NCBI GenBank assembly: GCA_026786065.1
Contig: JAJAYS010000345.1
Span: forward strand, 1 to 6,928
DNA length: 6,928 nucleotides
Origin: Polaromonas sp.
Lineage (GTDB): Bacteria > Pseudomonadota > Gammaproteobacteria > Burkholderiales > Burkholderiaceae_C
Reading direction: 5' to 3'
Below are positions 1-6,928 of this stretch, in pieces. How positions within the stretch are numbered: the first letter of the stretch is position 1; every line of letters starts with the position of its first letter. The notes under the pieces are model-generated. The model saw only the letters and a program-made list of their open reading frames with translations. It did no database searches and was not told the DNA's origin. A program made the position numbers and the translations under genes.

Positions 1-188
1 GCCTGGGGCAGGGTAGCCCGCTGCTGGAGCAGTATTTCGCCCGCTCTGGCATGCGCTTTTTGCGCCGCCATTCGCCTGTGCCAACTATCGCTATCGCGAT
101 CATGCTGGGAAAGATGCTTTTCAAGCGGCTTTTGATGGGCGACTGGGCGCGGGCAAAGGCGGTTCTCGCAGGGTTTCGTCAGGCATGA
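1..188 (+). CDS. Probable family 2 glycosyltransferase, C-terminal end (5' truncated)
   Basis: An open frame enters from the left edge (codons in phase with base 3) and stops at TGA 186-188, giving the last 61 residues of a protein. The visible part has no catalytic motif. It contains SPLLEQYF, then RFLRRHSP, a hydrophobic stretch (TIAIAIMLG), a basic stretch (KMLFKRLL) and a final GDWARAKAVLAGF segment. This resembles the C-terminal tail of GT2 enzymes of the rhamnosyltransferase type, where an aromatic/Arg-rich segment is followed by a membrane-associating helix and a tail reading roughly 'G.w..A.a.l.G'. Its stop overlaps the next start (ATGA at 185-188), and the next genes are glycosyltransferases, which supports the same operon and role. 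The identification is by resemblance and context; another glycan-assembly enzyme is possible. Confidence 0.55.
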   Translation, partial: LGQGSPLLEQYFARSGMRFLRRHSPVPTIAIAIMLGKMLFKRLLMGDWARAKAVLAGFRQA

Positions 189-997
189 CGACCCTGGTCC
201 CGGTTTCGGTGGTGATTCCGTGTTACCGCTGCACCGAGACGCTGGCGCGGGCCGTGGAATCGGTGGCGCGGCAGACCCGTCGGCCCGAAGAGCTGATCCT
301 GATTGACGATGCGAGCGCCGACGCCACGCCGGCAATGATTCAAGCGCTGGCGGCGCAATACTCCCGGGGCTGGATCAAATATGAACTACTGCAGAAAAAC
401 CTGGGTGCAGCGAGCGCCCGCAACCGGGGCTGGGAGATGGCGACACAGCCTTTGATTGCATTCCTGGACGCCGACGACGCCTGGCATCCGCGCAAACTCG
501 AGATTCAGACCGACTTCATGCTGGCCCACCCCGGCGTGGTGCTGTGCGGCCACGGGCATCGCATTCTCGAAATGGGAAGCGCGGCCGACTGGCCGGTGTC
601 GGCCGGCCCGGCTCAACCCATACGAAAATGGCCTATGTTTTTTTCTAACCGGTTCGTCACTCCCTCGGTCATGCTCAGGCGCAACGCCGGTGATCGATTC
701 GAGAGCGGACAGCGCCACATGGAAGACCACATGCTGTGGATGAAATTAGTAGCCGACGGCGCGCCTGCGGTCAAACTGTCGGTAGACCTCGTCGCACTTT
801 ACAAGCGGCCGTTCGGCGATGACGGCCTGAGCGGACAAACCTTGCAGATGGAATTGGGCGAATTGAACAATTACCGGCGTCTGTATCGCTCGGGGCGTTT
901 GTCAGGCCTGCAGTTTGCCGGTTTCTACGTATTTTCTTGCCTGAAGTTTGCGCGCCGTTTGCTGCTTATTGCCGTTCGACGACAAAGGAGTCGGTAG
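185..997 (+). CDS. Glycosyltransferase family 2 (GT-A fold), 270 aa
   Basis: This is a cytoplasmic or membrane-peripheral glycosyltransferase expected to add one sugar from a nucleotide-sugar donor to a lipid-linked glycan. The N-terminus shows the GT2 nucleotide-binding strand (VSVVIPCYR, residues 7-15), ILIDDAS with Asp41-Asp42, and LGAASARNRG at 73-82. The metal-binding DxDD is in FLDADDAW (Asp95, Asp97, Asp98). Glu180-Asp181 in HMEDHMLW lies where GT2 enzymes place the acceptor-side catalytic base. The C-terminal half has FGDDGLSG followed by an aromatic/basic tail that may touch the membrane. ATG 185 overlaps the preceding TGA and has no strong Shine-Dalgarno, so coupling is likely. Its stop TAG shares a base with the next start, GTG 997. 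Length is normal for a single-domain GT2. Donor and acceptor cannot be deduced. Confidence 0.9.
   Translation: MTTLVPVSVVIPCYRCTETLARAVESVARQTRRPEELILIDDASADATPAMIQALAAQYSRGWIKYELLQKNLGAASARNRGWEMATQPLIAFLDADDAWHPRKLEIQTDFMLAHPGVVLCGHGHRILEMGSAADWPVSAGPAQPIRKWPMFFSNRFVTPSVMLRRNAGDRFESGQRHMEDHMLWMKLVADGAPAVKLSVDLVALYKRPFGDDGLSGQTLQMELGELNNYRRLYRSGRLSGLQFAGFYVFSCLKFARRLLLIAVRRQRSR
984..990 (+). promoter_or_regulatory. Ribosome binding site AAAGGAG that fixes the GTG start at 997
   Basis: AAAGGAG ends six bases before GTG 997 and lies inside the last codons of the preceding glycosyltransferase gene. It is the best Shine-Dalgarno in the first 3 kb. The same frame is open further upstream (TTG at 937), but those extra residues are the shadow of the previous gene and have no such site. 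Confidence 0.8.
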
Positions 998-1764
998 TGG
1001 ATCGGTCGGCTGTTGATATTTCGATTTCGGTTGTCAGTCATGGACAGCGCGAGTTGATCGGCATGCTGATGCTGGACCTCCAGGCGCACTGCGCCGACGC
1101 GCGCTTTGAGCTGATATTGACCTTGAATATTGGCGAGGAGCCACCCGATAACTGGGCCAATTTCAGTCAACCGAACAGGTTGATCCGGAACCCCGAGCCA
1201 CGCGGATTCGGGGAAAATCACAACCAGGCGTTTTCGCAATCAGCCGGCCGTTTGTTTTGCGTATTGAATCCCGACATTCGATTGACGGCCGATCCCTTTG
1301 CCGCACTGCACAAGTGTCTCGATGGTCTTGCGGCGGCCCTGGTTGCGCCGGTCGTGGTCGGTGTTGATGGGAGAACTGAAGAAAGCGCGCGGTTATTTCC
1401 GAGCCCCCTGCGCATCGCGAGACGGGTGTTTGGCCCATCTTTGCGAGCCGACTATGCTATTTCCGATCAGCCCCTTTATCCCGACTGGGTGGGCGGCATG
1501 TTCATGCTGTTTTCGCGCGAGGCGTTCGAGCAGGTGAAAGGGTTTGACGAGCGCTATTTTCTTTACTATGAAGACGTGGACATTTGCGCCCGCCTTCGCC
1601 TGATGGGTCATCAGATCGCGGTTTGCCCGCAGGCCCAGGTGATTCATTGCGCGCAGAGGCGCAGCCACCGCAGCGCGCGTTATCTGGTCTGGCACTTCAC
1701 GAGCATGACGCGCTTCTTTCTTTCTAGCGTGTATCGGCAACTCAGCCAGCGCGCCCGGCCATGA
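997..1764 (+). CDS. Glycosyltransferase family 2, rhamnosyltransferase-like (WbbL/RfbN type), 255 aa
   Basis: A second GT2 enzyme, of the sub-type often named rhamnosyltransferase in O-antigen loci, expected to act at the inner membrane face. ISISVVSHG (8-16) opens the GT-A fold. Then come PRGFGENHNQAF (68-79) and VLNPDI, where Asn91-Pro92-Asp93 takes the place of the usual DxD, as is common in this sub-family. GGMFMLFSREAF (166-177) and GFDERYFLYYEDVDICARL follow, with Glu192-Asp193-x-Asp195 the conserved ED.D catalytic block. The GTG start is chosen because a strong AAAGGAG sits at the right distance and the protein then begins just before the first beta strand. It overlaps the previous gene by one base (TAGTG), and its TGA overlaps the next ATG (1761-1764). 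The C-terminus is rich in Arg and aromatic residues and may contact the membrane. Rhamnose specificity is not proven by sequence. Confidence 0.9.
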   Translation: MDRSAVDISISVVSHGQRELIGMLMLDLQAHCADARFELILTLNIGEEPPDNWANFSQPNRLIRNPEPRGFGENHNQAFSQSAGRLFCVLNPDIRLTADPFAALHKCLDGLAAALVAPVVVGVDGRTEESARLFPSPLRIARRVFGPSLRADYAISDQPLYPDWVGGMFMLFSREAFEQVKGFDERYFLYYEDVDICARLRLMGHQIAVCPQAQVIHCAQRRSHRSARYLVWHFTSMTRFFLSSVYRQLSQRARP

Positions 1765-2708
1765 CGCTGCTGGTTACCGGGGCCAGCGGTTTTGTTGGCC
1801 GCGCGCTCTGCGCTGAACTGCGGCGGCGCGGCAATTTTTTTAAGGCAGCGGTGCGGGCCGAAAAAACGCGCGCAAGAGGCGCGAATTCCATCGTGGTCGG
1901 GAACAGCGATGCATTCACCGACTGGTCTGTGGCGCTGACGGGCGTGCAGACGGTGCTGCATCTGGCGGCGCGGGTTCATGTGATGCACCAGCGTGTGCAC
2001 GACCCTTTAGCCGAATTCAGGGCAACCAATACCGCGGGAACCCTGAATCTGGCCCGCCAGGCGGCGCAGGCGGGCGCCAAACGTCTGGTATTCGTCAGTT
2101 CAATCAAGGTCAACGGCGAGTATTCGTTGCCGGGCCGGCCTTTTCGGGAATCCGACGTGCCGGCGCCGCAGGATGCTTATGCTGTGAGCAAACACGAGGC
2201 AGAGACCGGACTTCGGGAAATTGCCGATTCGACCGGACTGGAAGTCACCGTGATTCGCCCGCCGCTGGTTTACGGCCCTTGCGTTAAAGCCAATTTTCTG
2301 TCGCTGATGCAAGCCGTCCAACGCGGATTGCCGCTGCCATTCGGGTCGATTGACAATACCCGCAGTCTGGTCGGCCTCGACAATCTGGTCGATTTAATCC
2401 TGCTTTGCAGTACCCATATTCAGGCGGCTAACCAGACTTTTCTCGTCAGCGACGGCCACGACCTATCGACCCCCGATCTGGTGTTGAGGCTGGCCGATGC
2501 CCTTAATGTGCCGCCGCGATTGCTGCCGATTCCGGTATGGGCGCTGAAAATGGCTGGGACGATTTTGGGTAAAAGGAACGCCATCAATCGACTTTGCGGT
2601 AATTTGCAGGTCGATATATCACACACCCGTCAAAGGTTGGGCTGGACCCCGCCGGTATCTCTGGACGCCGGTTTGCAGTGTGCGGTAACTGGGCTGCCCG
2701 GCCAATGA
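1761..2708 (+). CDS. Extended SDR NAD(P)-dependent nucleotide-sugar epimerase/reductase (WbpV/GalE-like), 315 aa
   Basis: A soluble Rossmann-fold enzyme of the extended short-chain dehydrogenase family. The cofactor loop TGASGFVG (residues 6-13) is at the very N-terminus, LHLAARVHV follows the fourth strand region, Ser113-Ser114 in FVSSIKVNG supplies the catalytic Ser, and Tyr140-x-x-x-Lys144 (YAVSK) is the active-site pair. RPPLVYGP is the conserved substrate-side segment. Length is typical. Annotation would usually say UDP-glucose 4-epimerase or NAD-dependent epimerase/dehydratase. The placement directly before a PglC-type transferase, with a WbpM-type dehydratase nearby, makes me favour a 4-keto reductase role like Pseudomonas WbpV or Rhizobium etli WreQ, yielding UDP-QuiNAc or UDP-FucNAc. 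That assignment is inference; a true 4-epimerase remains possible. It overlaps the genes on both sides by four bases (ATGA), and no clear Shine-Dalgarno is seen at its start. Confidence 0.88.
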   Translation: MTLLVTGASGFVGRALCAELRRRGNFFKAAVRAEKTRARGANSIVVGNSDAFTDWSVALTGVQTVLHLAARVHVMHQRVHDPLAEFRATNTAGTLNLARQAAQAGAKRLVFVSSIKVNGEYSLPGRPFRESDVPAPQDAYAVSKHEAETGLREIADSTGLEVTVIRPPLVYGPCVKANFLSLMQAVQRGLPLPFGSIDNTRSLVGLDNLVDLILLCSTHIQAANQTFLVSDGHDLSTPDLVLRLADALNVPPRLLPIPVWALKMAGTILGKRNAINRLCGNLQVDISHTRQRLGWTPPVSLDAGLQCAVTGLPGQ

Positions 2709-3265
2709 AGCGCGCGTTCGACTTTGCTATGGCATTGTTGGTGACCCTGCTGCTGCTCGGCCCGGCCGCACTGGTGGCCTGCGCGGTGCGGCTGACATCG
2801 CGCGGCCCCGCGCTGTACTGGTCGGACAGGGTCGGACGCAACAACCGCATATTCAAGATGCCGAAGTTTCGCAGCATGCGCATCGACACCCCGGTTGTTG
2901 CGACGCATTTGCTGGCGCGCCCGGACCAGTACTTGAGCCCGATTGGCGGATTTTTACGAAAAAGCAGTCTTGATGAACTGCCGCAACTGTGGAGTATTCT
3001 GCGTGGCGATATGAGCTTTGTCGGTCCGCGCCCCGCGCTTTTCAATCAGCACGATTTGATAGCCTTGCGCACGCAACTCGGGGTGCATCGACTGACACCC
3101 GGCCTGACGGGATGGGCCCAGATTAACGGGCGCGACAATTTACCGATTCCGGAGAAGGTAAAACTCGACGCCGTTTATCTGCGTGACCGGAGTTTCATTC
3201 TTGATATTAAAATAATCGCTCTGACGGCAATTCGGGTTGCCGGACGAAAAGGTGTCGCGCATTGA
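2705..3265 (+). CDS. PglC/WreU-type monotopic phosphoglycosyl transferase (initiating sugar transferase), 186 aa
   Basis: This membrane enzyme transfers a sugar-1-phosphate from a UDP-sugar to undecaprenyl phosphate, the first committed step of glycan assembly on the lipid carrier. It begins MKRAFDFAMALL; residues 8-31 form the single hydrophobic re-entrant helix with Pro20. Then come GRNNRIFKMPKFRSM (44-58), and RKSSLDELPQLW, where Asp90-Glu91 is the catalytic dyad known from PglC. GDMSFVGPRPAL and PGLTGWAQINGRD complete the bacterial sugar transferase domain. About 186 residues is the size of the minimal PglC class, lacking the N-terminal membrane domain of WcaJ/WbaP. I use ATG 2705, not the longer frame from 2678, because family members start at this Lys-Arg-x-x-Asp segment and ATG overlaps the preceding TGA. 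Substrate is probably a 6-deoxy-HexNAc, judged from neighbours. Confidence 0.93.
   Translation: MKRAFDFAMALLVTLLLLGPAALVACAVRLTSRGPALYWSDRVGRNNRIFKMPKFRSMRIDTPVVATHLLARPDQYLSPIGGFLRKSSLDELPQLWSILRGDMSFVGPRPALFNQHDLIALRTQLGVHRLTPGLTGWAQINGRDNLPIPEKVKLDAVYLRDRSFILDIKIIALTAIRVAGRKGVAH
3183..3213 (+). promoter_or_regulatory. Possible weak internal promoter and AT-rich patch before the H-NS gene
   Basis: The 3' end of the transferase gene contains an AT-rich run, TTGATATTAAAATAATC (3201-3217), unusual in this GC-rich sequence. GTGACC (3183-3188) could serve as a -35 with TATTAA (3205-3210, spacer 16) or TAAAAT (3208-3213, spacer 19) as the -10. Matches are only partial. The patch could equally be a binding site for an H-NS-type protein, since these prefer AT-rich DNA. 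It lies about 75-100 bases before the H-NS start codon, so an independent or autoregulated transcript is possible but unproven. Confidence 0.3.
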
Positions 3266-3273
3266 TAATTTTT

Positions 3274-3279
3274 AAAGGA
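3274..3279 (+). promoter_or_regulatory. Ribosome binding site for the H-NS-family gene
   Basis: AAAGGA lies six bases before ATG 3286, in the 20-base gap after the transferase stop. Unlike the upstream coupled genes, this gene has its own strong Shine-Dalgarno and no overlap, which fits separate and possibly higher translation. Confidence 0.75.
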
Positions 3280-3285
3280 TGAAAC

Positions 3286-3640
3286 ATGAGCAATTTGATT
3301 GACATTCAGGGCAAGATTGAGCAACTTCAGAAACAGGCCAGCGAAATCCGCAACAAGGAATTCGATAAAACTGTGCAGGACATCAGGGCCACCATGCAAG
3401 CCTTCGGTATTACCGCCAAGGATTTGCAGGCAACCGGCAAAGGCCGTGGCGCGAAGCGCGGCGCCAAACCCGGCACCAAACCGGCTATCAAACGTGCTGC
3501 CGCTGGCGGAGCGAAACAGAAATCCGGTGCAGTGGTGGCGGCCAAATACCGTGGCCCCAACGGCGAAACCTGGAGCGGGCGCGGTTTGAGCCCGCGCTGG
3601 CTGACGGCGCTCGTCGCTGAGGGCAAGACAAGAGAAGACT

Positions 3641-3657
<17 letters not shown>
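3286..3657 (+). CDS. H-NS family nucleoid-associated DNA-binding protein, 123 aa
   Basis: A small H-NS-like protein that should bind AT-rich DNA and silence or modulate transcription. Residues 1-50 are charged and helical (for example IEQLQKQASEIRNKEF) and match the oligomerisation part. Residues 51-81 form a flexible basic linker rich in Lys, Ala, Gly and Pro (GRGAKRGAKPGTKPAIKRAA). Residues 87-121 are the C-terminal DNA-binding domain: KYRGPNGETWSGRGLSPRW, then LVAEGKTREDFAV. The core contact motif usually reads W[ST]GRGR or similar; here the residue after GRG is Leu101, a possible variation in the minor-groove loop. The architecture is typical of Burkholderiales H-NS paralogues (Bv3F/BpH3 type). 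It sits between two glycan genes on the same strand and may be co-transcribed. Whether it regulates this cluster or acts genome-wide cannot be read from the sequence. Confidence 0.92.
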
Positions 3658-6602
<2,945 letters not shown>

Positions 6603-6636
6603 GAGCCCCGGTGTGCTTGTTGATTATCCTGAGAGC

Positions 6637-6675
6637 ATGTATCACCGCCTCGGCGACGCGGTGGGCATGAATTAA
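6637..6675 (+). other. Twelve-codon open frame ending directly before the next start; possible leader, low support
   Basis: ATG 6637 opens a frame reading MYHRLGDAVGMN with TAA at 6673-6675, immediately followed by ATG 6676 of the next gene in the same frame. A weak GAGAG lies just before it. The frame is also open back into the end of argB. A short leader translated into the next gene's start could couple expression, but nothing shows that it is translated. The interval also contains the inverted repeat CACCGC (6643-6648) / GCGGTG (6658-6663), a six-base stem with a nine-base loop and no T-run. Confidence 0.2.
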
Positions 6676-6928
6676 ATGGCAGCACGACGCGGCTGGCTGG
6701 CCCTTCTGCTGTTTGCCTTGCTGGCGGCCCATTCCCTGGGTCTGGTCCATCGGGTCGTTCACTCTCCGCTGCATCACGCATCCGTTGCCACTTCGAGCGT
6801 TGTCGCTTACAGCGAAACGCGCAGCGGCTGGCCGTCACTGTTCGCCGCGCATGGCGACGCTGCGGGCTGCCTTTTGTTCGATCAGTTGTGTCATGGCGGC
6901 AGCTTTGGTCTGGAAACCGCCACGGTCC
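6676..6928 (+). CDS. Unrecognised small, probably exported, His-containing protein (3' truncated)
   Basis: The frame starts at ATG 6676, directly after an in-frame TAA, so no start further upstream is possible in this frame. It stays open for 84 codons to the window edge. The N-terminus looks like a signal peptide or membrane anchor: MAARRGW followed by a hydrophobic core LALLLFALLAAHSLGLV (8-24). The mature part has several His residues (HRVVHSPLHH, 25-34) and then LFAAHGDAAGCLLFDQLCHGG (from residue 55) with Cys65 and Cys72. I have a loose memory of short Burkholderiales hypothetical proteins with a C-x-x-F-D-Q-L-x-H stretch after a signal segment, some of them near metal-related genes, but I cannot name a family. 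The His/Cys content would allow metal binding; that is speculation. No strong Shine-Dalgarno is visible; AATTAA precedes the ATG. Confidence 0.6.
   Translation, partial: MAARRGWLALLLFALLAAHSLGLVHRVVHSPLHHASVATSSVVAYSETRSGWPSLFAAHGDAAGCLLFDQLCHGGSFGLETATV

Noticed and set aside
2584..3045. Minus-strand frame of 153 codons opposite the initiating transferase
   Set aside because: The opposite strand encodes a complete PglC-type enzyme with its catalytic Asp-Glu pair, and this frame has no motif.
3441..3500. Short repeated Gly-Ala-Lys/Lys-Pro coding units as a tandem repeat or recombination site
   Set aside because: The repetition reflects the Lys/Ala/Pro-rich H-NS linker; the units are imperfect and do not extend beyond the gene.
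6617..6645. TTGTTG - 17 bases - TATCAC as a promoter for the last gene
   Set aside because: Only three of six and four of six consensus matches; such partial matches are expected by chance.
6643..6663. Inverted repeat CACCGC/GCGGTG as an argB terminator
   Set aside because: Nine-base loop, short stem and no following T-run; kept only as a note under the small open frame.

Overview
The window looks like a high-GC betaproteobacterial chromosome, most likely Burkholderiales and plausibly Comamonadaceae. This rests on the style of the ArgB protein, the H-NS-type protein with a Lys/Ala/Pro-rich linker and C-terminal TWSGRG motif, and GC-rich codon use. It is a judgement from sequence style, not a database match. 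All supported genes are on the + strand.

Bases 1-3265 are the distal part of a surface polysaccharide (O-antigen or similar glycan) operon. In order they hold the C-terminal end of a probable glycosyltransferase, two complete GT-A family 2 glycosyltransferases, an extended SDR nucleotide-sugar epimerase/reductase, and a small PglC-type initiating phosphoglycosyl transferase. Each stop codon overlaps the next start codon by one to four bases, so translation is probably coupled along the chain. Two starts differ from the longest open frame: the second glycosyltransferase begins at GTG 997 behind a strong Shine-Dalgarno, and the transferase begins at ATG 2705.

Bases 3286-3657 encode a 123-residue H-NS-family protein with its own ribosome binding site and a possible weak promoter in the end of the preceding gene. 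It is followed, with a short overlap or small gap depending on the true start, by a large membrane-anchored WbpM/PglF/CapD-type UDP-HexNAc 4,6-dehydratase (about 651 residues).

Together the SDR, the initiating transferase and the WbpM-type enzyme can be read as one module. The dehydratase would make a UDP-4-keto-6-deoxy-HexNAc, the SDR would reduce it to a QuiNAc- or FucNAc-type sugar, and the transferase would load the sugar phosphate on undecaprenyl phosphate. The glycosyltransferases would then extend the chain. The exact sugar is inference.

From about 5597 the window leaves the cluster. A 94-base spacer with a small GC hairpin precedes argB (N-acetylglutamate kinase, arginine-inhibited architecture). 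A 73-base spacer holding a tiny open frame and a small inverted repeat then leads to the start of an unrecognised, probably exported, His-containing small protein cut by the window end. I found no mobile element, CRISPR array, tRNA or rRNA. I saw no wholly new system; the most interesting points are the H-NS gene inside the glycan operon and the unclear start of the WbpM-type gene.
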